Assembly (NCBI RefSeq): GCF_050908995.1
Contig: NC_135119.1
Location: forward strand, 25,883,001 to 25,947,000
DNA from: Andrena cerasifolii
Lineage: Eukaryota > Arthropoda > Insecta > Hymenoptera > Andrenidae
Length of the DNA stretch: 64,000 nucleotides
Direction: 5' to 3'
The translations under genes and the position numbers were made by a program. Of this stretch, positions 35,841-48,078 are shown one piece after another. The notes under the pieces are model-generated. The model searched no databases. It worked only from the letters and a program-made list of their open reading frames with translations, and was not told where the DNA came from. Position 1 is the first letter of the stretch; the number at the start of each line of letters is the position of its first letter.

Positions 35841-36051
35841 TCCTTACTAATATATAAAAGTGAAACGTTGTCTGTTTGTTTGTCCTTTTTTCACGCTTAC
35901 ATGGCTGAACGGATTTCATTGAAATTTGGAGTATACATTACATGCGCCCTAGATTAGATTATAGGCTACTTAATTTTTTTTTGCTTAGGCTTTTTTATTT
36001 TTCAAACATCATAAATAATTGCCGGGTGAAACCGGGTAACGGGTCAGCTAG
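35841..36051 (+). mobile_element. 211-bp non-autonomous Helitron-like insertion
   Basis: Starts TCCTTACTAATATATAAAAG after an A and ends GGGTCAGCTAG before a T, as expected for Helitron insertion between A and T with 5' TC and 3' CTAG. Just upstream of the end is a short CCGG/CCGG inverted pair within GCCGGGTGAAACCGGG. The segment GGCTGAACGGATTTCATTGA matches the general form of Helitron 5' regions common in insects. It interrupts copy B directly after the zinc-finger fragment. Confidence 0.75.
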
Positions 36052-36379
36052 TTGCTTATAAGTTTTACTTTCTTCATTTATTATTATAATTAAAATCAAT
36101 AAGTATTTTAATTTTGCAAAGTTAAATTTGTGCTACTATCGACTCCATGCAGTGTTACAACTGACCCGTTGTCAGGGACGATTGTAACAATTTCTCCGCT
36201 TCTCATTTTTTATTAATAACCGGAATATTACTTGAAATACAGCGAAACTATTGTCGCTCAAATAATGTCAGATAAGTAAGTAACATTTTCGTAAAAAAAA
36301 ACTGTTGTTGTAACTGTACTAGTTTTTGCGTAAGCGTATTCCAAAGTCAAAGTGTTACTACCGCCCCCGGTCTACCCTA

Positions 36380-37339
36380 TTCGAGCGACGTAGCAGCAGC
36401 ATTGGTTCAAATCCAAGCTAGCCGGTAAATGTAGGAAAGACATAGTTGCCGATACGTATGGGTAGTCGTATCGCGCTGTTGCCGCATTTCGCCTATTACT
36501 ATTTTGTCGTCAGCAGTGCATGTCGTCGCCGTGCACCGCTCCCCGTGGATTTGGCCGTGCATCGCGGGGTCGTTTTTCAAAAAAATAATATTTTAATCGA
36601 AGGCCTTCATTCTTGAGGTCCCCCGAGGCCCGAGCCGAGCGACATTGTATCGCTTACCCGTCTAACCTGCCGCTTGGAGTTGCTCGACGATGTACATATC
36701 GCCGATTATGCAGAAACAGAATTTCTGTTTTTCATCGTATCAATATGAAAGCGCTTCTGCCGATTAAATTGACGAGAAATAATTTAAATCGGACTACTTC
36801 GAACGAAACGGGCTTTCAATTCAGCAAATAAATTTGATGTGTAAAATCGTTAATAATTACACATAGTTCAAATTATGTGAGGTTTGGTATCTTCCCATCT
36901 CTCCTTCCTACACCTGCGGACCTCTCTATCTTTCATTATTGCTAATGCTACGTTCAGCGAGGCTCTGACGCTACACGCTGCTCTCGTGCCGTATTCCTTC
37001 AAGACTTCTCGATAGAAAGAGAGAAGTATGTGGCAACAGCGCGGCAGAGAGGCAGAGAGAACAGAAGATGTGGCAGCTTTGCGTCAAAAGTTCGTCTACA
37101 CAGAGTACCTGGAGATGTCACCTATGTACAAGTTCCATTTATCGACCGCAGTAGTTTCATTAGGGTCCGTCTGTTTACAAGGGACGTTTCGATCGATTTG
37201 TTACGGTCATAACAAAAATGAGACGGCAGCCTTAACGTTTCAAGCATTTCGCAAAGAATGCCGCGCCGCGGTTCTGATCGATTGTTTGGTCAGGTCGTCA
37301 GCGGGGGGGCTCGGCGTGCTTGATGTTTGACGGTGGTGT
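36380..37339. other. Non-coding stretch, no gene seen
   Basis: A 100-codon plus frame at 37028-37330 has no recognisable domain and overlaps another plus frame. GGTTCAAATCC at about 36404 looks like a tRNA B box but no A box or cloverleaf precedes it. Nothing else. Confidence 0.55.
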
Positions 37340-37910
37340 GGAGGGAGATGCTGTAGTATCGTGAAGTATGATATCATAATAATATAATTGCATGGCGGTA
37401 TTGGAAGGTATTGTGCGAGGTCATGCTGGTTCTCCAGGAGTATGATAGACTACTTAGCATAGAATGGTGCTGACTACCGATGCTCCTCAATCATAGAGTA
37501 TCATAACGCATTGCGATATGTCATAAATTATTGAAGCGTACTATGAAGTATCATACGCTATCAAAATTATCATGGTTATCGTGAAAGGTGTCACATCACG
37601 ATGATCTATCATACACTATCATAGTCCATCATACGTTATCATAGTCTATCATAAAATATCATAACCTTTTGTGAATTGCCACAATCTCGCACACGCTATC
37701 ATAATCTATCATAAACTACCATTTTCTATCATACGCTATCATAGTCTATCATAAATTACCGCAAACCTTCACGAGTGACACATCATTCCGTTCTATCATA
37801 AGCCAGTATTAGACACCGTCGTGGATTTAGCAGAAATTATCATGCTCTGTAAAAGTATCATAAACTATCACAAACTGTCAGATATTACCACAGATTATTA
37901 TCATACACTG
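37340..37910. repeat. Degenerate TATCATA / CTATCATA repeat field
   Basis: Dozens of TATCATA or ATCATA words at irregular 8- to 20-bp spacing, densest at 37550-37760 with runs such as CTATCATACGCTATCATAGT. A smaller field of the same word lies at 1540-1660. Probably a decayed simple repeat; period too irregular to give a unit. Confidence 0.8.
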
Positions 37911-39824
37911 TGAAACCACGCGCGCCCACTTTTCCGCAGCTCTTCCAACCACAAGGATATTATCATACACTGACCTCGCTCCCGCCTCCTGCTACTCATT
38001 TTTCCACCAGTTTCCACAGTCACAGGCTTACCGCGCCCGCCTTCGGTAATTGCAGAATAATTAGGAAAGAAACTAAGCTCCGCAAACAGCGGGAACTTTC
38101 CGACAGCCGCGCTTCACCCGCGGACCTATTAGTCATCGCTATTCCGAGGCGCACGCGAGATGAATGACGCGAAACAAGTATCTAGCGCGGGAACTCCTGA
38201 CGCGGCCGTTGCTCTTCGGCCAGCGGCGGGCGGTCGATGAGGAAAAAATATTCCTCGGCCCAGGGCGAACGGTGAAAATTGAATTTTAATGGGGGAAGTC
38301 CTGTAACCGTGAAATAACAAGGAAAATATTGTCGAAGTCTCAAGAGCCTCGACCACATGAATGCATTCCAAGCGGATATTCTGCTATTTTTTTAACAGCC
38401 ACCTCCGGTACAGTCTACCCTAACAACGTTGGCGCGCGTGTCACCTGCGCGTCCTCCTTGAAATCATCCCTCAAACCCCATTTCTACAAAATCTCCTACA
38501 AGCAGCCTTTTGCCCCGCGACTCGTCGTCCGACCAACTTTTATGTTACGCGGCTTTTCAATCAATTTCTTGTCGGAAAGGTATTTGCTCCCCGGCCGCTT
38601 CTGCTCAGTCTCAACCCTTGAAAGGGGGGTGCACATGTGCACGCGGGATCCTGACAAATCGACTATCCATGACGAAGGCATGAACTCTTAAAAAGCACTC
38701 CACTTCCAGGGTGTACCGTCAGAAGTGCACGAGCAGTCAGCCCGCGCCTCATAGTCTGTCACGAACTGTTCCCGTCGAGGAGGATATCTCACTCGAAAGA
38801 GGATTCCTCTCTGTGTTCTGAAATCCATATCTGGACGTCTGCTGCCGTGACATCTCGGACAATCCGGCGGACGGTGATCAACGAACGGAAAAGAGATTTA
38901 CAGTATCGTCTTCTGAATTCCACTATTTGCCTGACGTAACTACCATCGTGATAATTATTACAACAAAAAAAGAAGATCAGAAATTCCTGTCTCGACTTAG
39001 TTCCTGGACCTCCGGAGCTTCCTATTCCCGTGATGCATCCGAACTGTAAAATAGCCCCGAAATTGCATTATTTTGTTTTACAACACTCGCGAGATTTGTT
39101 ATTTACGCGAAGGGGGAGGGGGAGGAATAACGAGGGTCCTGGCGCGGTTGTAAAAACGAAACTGCACGGGCGGCGATAATCTAATACCGACGATCATAAT
39201 CGGAACAAAAACCATGCATAATGGTGGATCGTGATTCTCCCCGGTCCCCCTCGAGTTGACAACATTATCATCTCCTGCGCCGTTTCCGCTCCCTACCGTG
39301 CGTTCCATCTGGTAATTGGATTGCCACGCAACCGACCGAAAACGGGGGGGAAAAGACGCGAGAGAAAGAGAGAATTGTATCATAGGAAAATACAAAGGGA
39401 AGCTCGAACTTCCAGAAGGATAAACCGCGCATTTTATATTACCGTCGACGTAATTCCCGGCGAGAGCGCGGGTGGAGTGCAGAGGAGCGAACAGGGGACA
39501 AAAACGAAGAATATACGCGAGTCTATGCGAGGGTGGATGACGCTGGGGTGTGTAAGTCAGTGTGTGGAAAGGGTGAGTGGAAATGTTGGGGGACGAGACA
39601 GGGAATCGAATGTGAATGCAACACTGTGTGACCTAATGTTGAGTGGAAAACAAGTGACTTAACAGAAGGTGAGTGCGTGAGTCAGTGAGCGATTGCGCGA
39701 GTTAGTATGACGATTGGAGATCAGTAATGAAGGAGCGTGAGTAGAGGGTGACTGGGCCATGAGTGCAAAATTGTGAGTTACTCAGTAACTCGGTTGAGTA
39801 AAGAAAAAATGATTTATTAATGAG
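37911..39824. other. Non-coding stretch
   Basis: GC-rich in places, with overlapping frames (38329-38691 plus, 39231-39662 plus, 39099-39395 minus) lacking known domains. From about 39500 the DNA becomes a degenerate GAGTG-word repeat that continues beyond the element at 39825-40620. Confidence 0.5.
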
Positions 39825-40620
39825 TAGGGTAGGTGGGGGTGTTACTGCGGATGCCCCGATTACTGCGGATATTCTAAAACAGACCATATTTAATGTTGGG
39901 AGGTACATAATCTCTTGAAAATTTTTGATAAAATTATTTTAAACTCTATTACAGATAATTATTAATAAATATGTACAGCAGAGTTATTATTAATTCGTTT
40001 ATCGTAGTTTGAAATTCGTCAAGGCGAAACTTCGGTCGATTCCCGATACGGTGGTCGTGAACACCTACTTGAAACACATTTATATTTTTGTTATTAACAG
40101 TCATACGTGTAATGCAGCTTTTTTACTCGGTAGAGTAAGAGTTATTTTTTCAGAAAAACAGCAAATCAGTCACCTGCATTTTAGTTTTAATTTTTATTTC
40201 TCAACGCAGTATTAGGGGAAGTACTTTACAGCATGTGCGTGTATTACTGCGGACCGACGACAGCGCAATCTAACCTTTCTTCCGACCGTATTCACTGACG
40301 CGATGTTTGTACTAAGGTGATGTTTCGCCTGACGTCGGACCGCAGTAATACACGCGCAGTAACTGGTATTTTGTTAGTAATTAATACGCAGTAATGCATG
40401 CATGTCCGCAGTAACTCCTGCAATGACACTGATCGACAAATCTCTGTGTTTTTAATTAACTGTGCTTATCACCCCGCCCTCATATTTTTTAATGGAATTA
40501 TTAAGGTTCCACCTTTCTTTTAAAAAAAGAAGGAGGAACTTTCATGCATTCGAACGCCGTGTCGAGGGTTTTAAAGTTAACCTACCTTAAAAGTCCGCGG
40601 TAATACCCCCACCTACCCTA
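39825..40620. mobile_element. TA-flanked element D (GGGTAGGTGGGGG termini)
   Basis: TA at 39825-39826 and 40619-40620. The ends are GGGTAGGTGGGGGTGTTACT and the inverse CCCCCACCTACCC. Internal inverted pairs: GTGTATTACTGCGGACCGAC near 40230 and GTCGGACCGCAGTAATACAC near 40335. The first six terminal bases and TA target match copies A and B, suggesting a related transposase; the interiors differ. It splits a degenerate GAGTG-word repeat. Confidence 0.8.
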
Positions 40621-42973
40621 TTTCGGAGAATAAACGAAGGACGAATATAAGAACGTGAGGTAAATCACTAGGTAAATCAGTGAGTAGAATGTTTAAGTAA
40701 TTGAGTTACTAAGTGGAGGATGTAACAGCCCTGCTGCTTACGACGAGCACGTGTGATTGAACGGAACAAGGTGAAAAGGTGAATGAAGAAGTGTGACGAA
40801 AAAAGGAACGGCCGCGCGAGTACACGCGCGCGAGTAAGTTAGAGAAAGGGGGGCGGTAGCTGCGAGTGAGTAAATGAGGGTGCGCGACCAACAAATACAA
40901 AAAGCTGCGTGCGCGAGCGAATTTCCATAAGCAAACAAGGGTAAAAGAGAGCGAGGAAGAGACGGGAGAATTGAGTTTAAATTATCGAGGGTGAGTGTGA
41001 GGTAAACGAGAGAGAGGTGGCTGGAGGGTGGGCTGCCAGAGGACGAGGAGCGGTGGGGTGGTTTTCATCGCGAAGCACCACAAATGGGAGCGCAAATATT
41101 GGAGATAAACGCGCGAAAACGTTCAGCGAACGCCGGGGCTGTTTCTGCGAGCCCGCGATTTGTCATTTTTTGCGCACACCCGTTAATTCGAGAACGGAGA
41201 TCGCATCGGTGGATGAAAAATTAAAAATTATCTGGCCGGTTATCTGACCCAGCCCCGGTTACGACACTGGCAATTTCGCGAATATTGCGCGGCACGCGGG
41301 GACACGATAAACGCGCCATGACCGCCCGATGAGATCCAGAGGCTCCGACTCGAAACGCAAAATTGCATCGTTAAAAATATTATCGCGATTTACGCGATTA
41401 CTCTCCCATGCCAAAATATCACCCGGATAAATAACGAATAAATCGCTGTGGAATCGTTACAGAGAGGGTTTAGAACTCTTCTAGGGATTACTGGGGAATT
41501 TTGCTGGAGTTGAGCTTGAGACATGTCTAGAATTAGGTTAACGAATTCTCTGGAATAAAATTCATTTTGGAATCCCTTTAAATTTTTTTACTAGAAATGC
41601 TGCTAATAATCCCCTTGAATGTAGGTCCTTTCGAGTCTTCTTAGAATCTGTTTACAATTAAATTTAGCACCACCCAAGAATCTCACTGAAATTCACTACA
41701 AAAGCACCCCACAAATTTCCCCAGATTTCACACTATAATTCTTCCCAAAGTCACCTTGGAATCTATCTGGAATTCATGCTGGAAGCTCTCCAGAATCAGT
41801 CACCCCAGGATCTTCTTCGCGCCACTCCCTGTACTCGCTCCATTTTTCTAGGCATTTTTTAACAGCAAATCTGTTAAGATTATTCTTCTCGGGAAGATCT
41901 TAATAGAACGCTCTCATTTGTCTCTCTTTCTCTTCTCTCGCTCTACCCCTCTCCCCCGCGCGTGGGCTTATCGCTTCAGGAAGAGCGTGTTAGATAATTT
42001 ATAGCTGAACAGCCGGTAAACGGGACAAACGACTTTATCACTGGACGAGCGGCGGCCACGGTTTCTTCATTTGCATCAGAATCGGCCGGACTATAAATAC
42101 ACGTGATTTTGTAGATCGTAACGCGCCCGATTAGCCAGGGGAACACCGGGGCTCGCTGTAAATTTCGTAACTGCGCGAACTGCTACCACTCGCCCTGCAT
42201 CGCTTAACAACTCCCCTCCGAGCTACCCCCTCGCGTTTTTCCCGACCACACCCAATGTTTTACCTTACGACTCTGTTAACGACTGCTAAACCCCAGTTTG
42301 CTTTCACTGGGAAGCTTCTAAGCATAGCTATCGCTAGGAAACGACAGAATATAATGTACACAGTTGTGCCCTTTGAAGCACGTGACGAAAGGAGATATGA
42401 GGAAAATAATCGCGAGAATATGGATAATGCTCGATAGATTATCTAATAAATATCGATGAAATTGAAGCTAATGGAAGTTGCTCAAGGGTACCTGAAAGCT
42501 TCCACGGGTCGTTTCGATAAGCATCGATACCTATCCATCCTAATGATCACCAATCTACTCGATGAGCCCCAAAGCAGACAAAAGAAGTGGAGACACGAGA
42601 AATCAGTTCGTAGTAACGCAATCAACGATCACCAGAGAAAAGTAGGGCACAGCTCGGCGAGCAATTGGACCGACGTTCTGCGCGCGACTTCGTTAACCCT
42701 TGCTCAGTGGATAGCTTGACCGCATGTCCGATGCAGGGTCTGGTTTGACTCATCGTTTCATTCATAAGCACCTCGAAATATGCTGCTTAAAAAGTTAGAA
42801 TTGCTGACTTCTTCAAAAAGTAATTCCAGTAACGACTGACTCGGGTAGGTAATACTTGGCGTGGGTTCAAATGGTCCCTGTATCTTTCACGCGAGTCTTA
42901 AACTAGACATCGTTCCCCTGTATAATCAGATACTCAGCTCAATGAACCTCAGCACACTCAACGAACACGTTCT
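40621..42973. other. Non-coding stretch
   Basis: 40621-40990 is the right half of the GAGTG-word repeat. 41.0-41.5 kb is CpG-rich single-copy sequence. 41.46-41.83 kb has repeated AATTC/GGAATCT words, perhaps an eroded tandem repeat. Short frames only, no recognised domain. Confidence 0.5.
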
Positions 42974-43687
42974 TTAAGGGGGGAGCCTGGTGTAACTAAA
43001 TGAAAATCGAGGCATTTTTCGGGAATTTTTTTTAAAGAAAGTATTTGATAGATCTTTCTGAAACTTTCAGGATATTGTATTAACAGGTTAAGGTATATAA
43101 CAAAAAAAAATTATTAAAAAAGAGCGGCAAATAACAAAGTTATGCCCAGTCCGTTGGCAACGCAATTATTGCACTGCGGGCAACGTAGCGTCTTTTGGTT
43201 TCATCTGAAACCAACAATCGAACAATTTTCTTTTAGTTTATGAGTGTACGCACAGAATGAAGAAATTTGAAACTTAAAAGATGCAAAATGAACAAATGGC
43301 GGCCCCTTGAATAAAAAGTTCACTGTTTCCAACGAAATTTTGCCTTAAATGTCTAAAAAAAAGTTATTTATTTAAACAATATCATTATACTAATAACTTA
43401 GTACTATGAAGAAAATGTTCACAAATATCCGTGCACAAGGCCAAGTCGATTGGTTGAATATTTTTTTAGTTACATTGCCCGCAAAGTATAAAACTGTCGT
43501 TTCGAGAAAAACGCATTTAAAGTTTTGTGGTAGCCTGGCGCTCCGTAGCAAAACCGGCTATATCCGCTTTAATTTTTCGAATTTCGTTTTGCGGCTTTGG
43601 GAACATATTGTCGTGATGTTTAACTATTGATTTATGCAAAAAAAAATCGATTTCTTCGATCCGCTACACCAGGCTCCCCCCCCTTAA
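42974..43687. mobile_element. 714-bp TTAA-family MITE
   Basis: TTAA at 42974-42977 and 43684-43687. Terminal inverted repeats: GGGGGGAGCCTGGTGTA on the left, and TACACCAGGCTCCCCCC within the right end. A subterminal AAAAAAATCGATTTC block and the family core at 43498-43526 (CGAGAAAAACGCATTTAAAG) lie 25-190 bp from the right end. Frames inside (43406-43630) are chance. Confidence 0.9.
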
Positions 43688-43735
43688 TCACCCAGAATGA
43701 TTGAATGTCTTTTCCCCATTGCAACTTCTGGGATC

Positions 43736-43892
43736 TACTGGCACTTCTGTTACTGATACCTTTAGTACTGGCACTGTCGGAATTGGTACTTTTGATACTG
43801 GCAATTTTTGTATTGGTACTTCTGATGTTGATGCTTCTGCTACTAATATTTCTGGTACTGATACTTCTGGTACTGATCCTTCTGGTACTACA
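43736..43892 (+). repeat. 15-bp coding-like minisatellite (TCTGGTACTGATACT)
   Basis: About ten degenerate units with a multiple-of-three period, so two plus frames stay open: one reads SGTDTSGTDP-like repeats, the other a Leu/Val/Ile-rich string. No start context, signal or flanking exon structure supports translation. Confidence 0.8.
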
Positions 43893-45656
43893 TAGTACTT
43901 CTGCCCACCAGCTCTTCCAATAATAATTCTGTCAAAACGCTGGTACCTTCAGAACAAGTGGGAAGTTTGTTAAAGAAGGATATAATCACACTTACTCGAA
44001 AGTATCCTAGCATCATCCAACTCGGCCCACCTGTGAAACGAACCAACGATACCAACCACCGTTCGCTAACGAGAGGATTTCCACCAAATCAGGGCAAATT
44101 CCCTGGAATTAACCGCGGTAATCGTCGTCAGGCAGACTGCGAGAGGGGAACCACCACTGCAGACAATTTCCATAGCTCTGGCGACACATCGCCGCTGGGA
44201 TTTCGATTCTGGATGTTTCAGAGGCTTTTCAGGGAATGATAATGGGTCAGAGGTCGACGTACGCGGATGAATTTGGGTAAGGTCACTGTGTTTTACGAAT
44301 TATGAGGGAAGTTTAAACAGGAAGGGATAGCTTGAAGTTTATAGTGGATGATCGACACGCTATACCTAGTTTATTGTTTTGAGAAAGTACTCTGCATCTT
44401 GGGGATTGAGGGTGATAGGGTAAAAATATTTCTGCGAAGAATAAGTGAATCTTAAATTTTAAACTCAACTTCTGTTAGGGTGAACAATTCATTAAGAAAA
44501 TCGAGAAATGTACCATTCTAATTCCCAATTGGAAACTTTTTTTTAAAAATGTATGCTAATTTCACAGAAATTTCTACTTATTCTAAATGCAAATATAGCC
44601 TCATATTTGCTCCCTCGCATAAATTTTTTGCAATATGCAATTGAATGAAATTAGTACTGAACAAATTACTGACCTCACAACCAACATATATAGCTCGGCA
44701 ACCCGCTATTTATAGTCTCCTAAAAAAATTCTAATAAGTTCTACTATCTACCTGCACCAATCGCTGGGCATGCGATATGAAATGTTATCTGCATTCTGTA
44801 TCTTCCCAATTCAGCAGGCAAAAATATATCAAAAACAGCTGAAATATAGAAACATGTTTTTCCATCGCGGTCCTGCGTTATTAATCCCTGCAATTACTCT
44901 GAAATGGAGATTCTTGGGGAAACGAATACCCCGCGCCACACACACACCGTCCCGCGTTGAAAGCCTGATTGCGGATGAATTAAACAACCCCCCCAGCAGC
45001 CAATCGCGGCGCTCGTCTTGGTTTCCCACCATTCGAGCGCGATCCCATAAACTGCATCTCCACCTCGAGAGCCCACGCGAACGGAAATAACGGAACAGCG
45101 CCGGAACTCGATCGATTTCACCTTTTGCCGCGGCCAATACCATCCACCCCCGCCCGGCGCTCGCCCTTTTGTTTCCCGCCACAGAGTTATCCCGGGCCCT
45201 ACGTACCTCCCCGATATTTTACGATCCGCGCAGCGATCTAACAACGAGCAAATTCTCGCTCCATCATCCGCTGCGCCGTTCGGCTTCGGAAATTTCATTC
45301 AATTCGACAGATCGCAGTGCCTCGAGGCACGAGAGCTTCTTAAGAGGAACGCGGCGAAGGGTAGAAGCATCCAGACTTTCAAAGCCAAGCTTTTCTTACA
45401 GTCCCCTATTCAGGACGTCCACGAGTTCCAGCTTTTTCCATCGACTGTCTTCGGCTTTTCTTAATTCGAATACCGAGAGACGCGTTAGGTACATGAGGTG
45501 GAAGGATCTTTAAGGGAGACACTTGAAAGGCAGGAGGTTCTTGTTCCTTTCGGTTAAACTACAGTGGTGGATCTGTTCCAGGTTTCTTGTAATACGGAGG
45601 ATGGAGTATGAATATTTAATATGAACGTGAAGCTCAGGGGAGTATTTTATTGCTAA
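43893..45656. other. Non-coding stretch, no gene seen
   Basis: 44.3-44.8 kb is AT-rich; 44.9-45.5 kb is GC-rich with frames on both strands (106-134 codons) lacking recognised domains. No RNA gene or repeat seen. Confidence 0.55.
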
Positions 45657-46482
45657 CAAGGGAAGATCCCACAAGCCGGATATTAAAAAAACTATGAAAC
45701 TTTGGGGATATGTAGAGGATATATAGGTGTATATTACGCAATTCTTTTTTGCTGCCCAAATTAACTATAAGGGTTGAAATTAGTGACCTCTAAAAAATCC
45801 TCTATTTTACGATTTTGTGTTATAACTTGCGAACTGTAAGGGATAGAAGACAAGAGTTCAGAAAAAAAGGTACATCTTTTACTTAGGACTACCAGTTGGT
45901 AAAAAATTGATCCTACACTGCCCTCCTTAGTTAAACTGTCCTATCTAGCATTTTTTCATTTTTTGAGATATGTTGAAATATTTGAAGTTCCACACGTCTT
46001 TTACCGTTTAAGAAAAGTTAGAAAACTCTACGTGCTTCGTAAAGATTTATAAACAGTCTAATGTATTTAACCTAACTTCTTTCCAAATGGTTAAAATATC
46101 CTATCTAAAACGATTAATTAATTGGTACGTTAATAATACATTACCTACCGGTACACCTATTACAAAAAATTATATTACGCTCTTACGAAATAACGACAGC
46201 ATGTTTTAATTTGGATGAAGGGAAATAAGGACGGTACAAAGTAAATGATAAAACTTCAATTTTCTCGGTTGCTTCACAAAGCTAGATAGGACAATTTAAC
46301 TGAAGAGGGCAGTACAGTTCGCGAGTTGTAACACAAAATCGGAAAACAGCCGTATATGCACGGATTAATCTCACCCCCTTAGAGTGAATTTATATAGAAC
46401 AATATATACCTATATATCCTGTACATATCCTCAAAGTTTTATAATTTTTTTTTTTAATTTCCGGGTTGGGGATCTTCCCTTG
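45657..46482. mobile_element. 826-bp inverted-repeat element with TAA duplication
   Basis: The ends are CAAGGGAAGATCCC and GGGATCTTCCCTTG, flanked by TAA on both sides (45654-45656, 46483-46485). Arms of about 300 bp: CTGTCCTATCTAGC near 45940 pairs with GCTAGATAGGACA near 46292, and the GTGTTATAACTTGCGAACTG segment near 45820 with its inverse near 46330. A 3-bp TAA duplication would suit PIF/Harbinger-type insertion, but 3 bp could be chance. A one-ended relative lies at 6405-6637. Confidence 0.8.
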
Positions 46483-47397
46483 TAAGCCTGCTTCCTAATG
46501 AAGAACTTGAATACCATCGATGCCTGAAATCTTTTCAGTTAAAAATCTACAGTTACCCCAAGCAGTTACTGTATGTTCGTAACAGAAATAAAATTGCCAA
46601 CATTTCGATCATGCTACAGTCAGATTCCCTCGAAAAAGTGAAACTTGGTGCCACATACCTTTCCACGAAGTTTTCGCAGTCGCCTACAGACACTTCAGCA
46701 CTCTGCAACAGAAAATTACCAAAATATAAGTATCTCTGAGTAAGAAAAAATTCTTAAACAAATTACTCCAACCCATCTCCGCTATCTCAGACCACGAAAC
46801 AAAGATATCCAGAGGTAATTAAAATAAACCAGCTTTCCTGCCATCAATGCTACCCACCGTCGTACCAATAACTGATTCGAATCCATAAAAGGCAAAGAGC
46901 TCCCATTACATCGACAATCGTCACAGGATAATGGTAATTCGCTTTCATCGCGACGTATCGGTTCCCCAGAATCGAATTAACGGCCTTTCCATCCGCGGCA
47001 GGAATTTTTATTGAGATTCTACTCTCGATATTAAAAGAATAAAAAGCAGGGAAAAGAAGGAAGAAATGTCGATGCCACCGACGGTCCCAGAGGTGGTGGA
47101 TTCTCCCCAGCTGAACGAGGCTTCCACTGGCCTAGGCGTGTTTTCACGCCGAGGGATCTGCACTCTCTGCACGCTCGTGGGGTGCTTTCACATTTCTTGT
47201 TCGTCTCTTATTATTTTATTACACCGTGAAAGGGTTAAGGAGAATTTTTCAAAACCTCGTCCCACTCAAAGTGTGAGTAATTATCGTAAAAGTGTAATAA
47301 TTAACACACGCGTGGTCTTACAATTTCGATGTATTACTTATCGAATTATTACCCTGTTTCAATTGAACATCAATTGCCGTTTTGAACCGTGTTATGG
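46483..47397. other. Non-coding stretch, no gene seen
   Basis: Single-copy, moderately AT-rich. A 128-codon plus frame (47066-47452) runs into the next element and has no recognised domain. Confidence 0.55.
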
Positions 47398-47789
47398 TAC
47401 CGTCAAGGACACAGTTCCTGATCACTTAAGAGTAACTACCGCGGATTTTTAAACGTGTAAAGGGAAAACTTAATTAAATTTAGAAGATTTTTTGCTACTT
47501 CAGTAAATCTATGTTTTATCTTTAATTTGGTATTTAAAAAAGTGCACACATATTAATAATTAGTTTACAATTTAACTTTGAAAGTGACAAATGCAAAGGG
47601 AGCAGTTTCTGATCACTTTCACACGTTTTACTATGAGCTATCAAATTTTGCGTATAAATTTCAAAACACCTCATAATTATTTAGTAATTTGTTAGAATAA
47701 ATTTGTATCATAATAAGCTTATTATTTGGTTCATTTTCCTAAACTGATCAGGAATTGGGTTCTGATCAGCAACTGGGTCCTTGACGGTA
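47398..47789. mobile_element. TA-flanked MITE (CCGTCAAGGAC termini)
   Basis: TA at 47398-47399 and 47788-47789. The ends are CCGTCAAGGACACAGTTCCT and the inverse of CCGTCAAGGACCCAGTTGCT. TGATCA words flank the inner ends. No frame. It lies directly against the left end of the next element. Confidence 0.8.
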
Positions 47790-48078
47790 ATCCTCGATTG
47801 TCACCCCTATTTTTTTTTAACATAGTTGTCACACTGGGTCGATTTGATCCAAGCCAATTTTCAATCAGCTGCTTTTCAAAAACCATCCGTTAAATTAAGT
47901 CGCAGAAACTCTGAGACAAAGTGCGAAAATTGTAGAATATACGTTGATCGTTGAAAATTAATATTTAAAGTATCATCAAGTTCAAGCGATAGTACCATTT
48001 TCAATGACACCTCAATGATATTTAACCTCAACGTTAAACTGTGGGACGTTTTGACCCAGTGTGACAACCGAGGGTTAA
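47788..48078. mobile_element. TTAA-type MITE abutting the previous element
   Basis: The right end (inverse TTAACCCTCGGTTGTCAC) pairs with TAATCCTCGATTGTCAC at the left; further in, GTTGTCACACTGGGTC at 47825-47840 pairs exactly with its inverse at 48053-48068. TTAA is at 48075-48078; the left TTAA appears to have been disrupted where the CCGTCAAGGAC element inserted at its TA. Confidence 0.65.

Larger units (their letters stand above)
35273..36379. mobile_element. TA-flanked DNA transposon copy B (GGGTAGACCGG termini)
   Basis: TA at 35273-35274 and 36378-36379. The ends are GGGTAGACCGGGGGCGATAG and the inverse. The subterminal 130-230 bp match copy A (5807-6876) in opposite orientation. Unlike copy A, the interior keeps a broken zinc-finger-like coding fragment (35721-35840), immediately followed by a Helitron-like insertion (35841-36051). 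The TA duplication would fit a pogo/Tc1-mariner type element, but the termini are not ones I can assign to a named family. Confidence 0.85.

Noticed and set aside
36404..36414. tRNA B-box-like GGTTCAAATCC
   Set aside because: No A box, acceptor stem or anticodon arm can be built around it.
37028..37330. 100-codon plus frame as an exon
   Set aside because: No recognised domain and no clear splice context.
43701..43923. Small Thr/Gly/Ser-rich or hydrophobic protein
   Set aside because: Produced by a 15-bp tandem repeat whose period keeps two frames open; the two frames give unrelated peptides.
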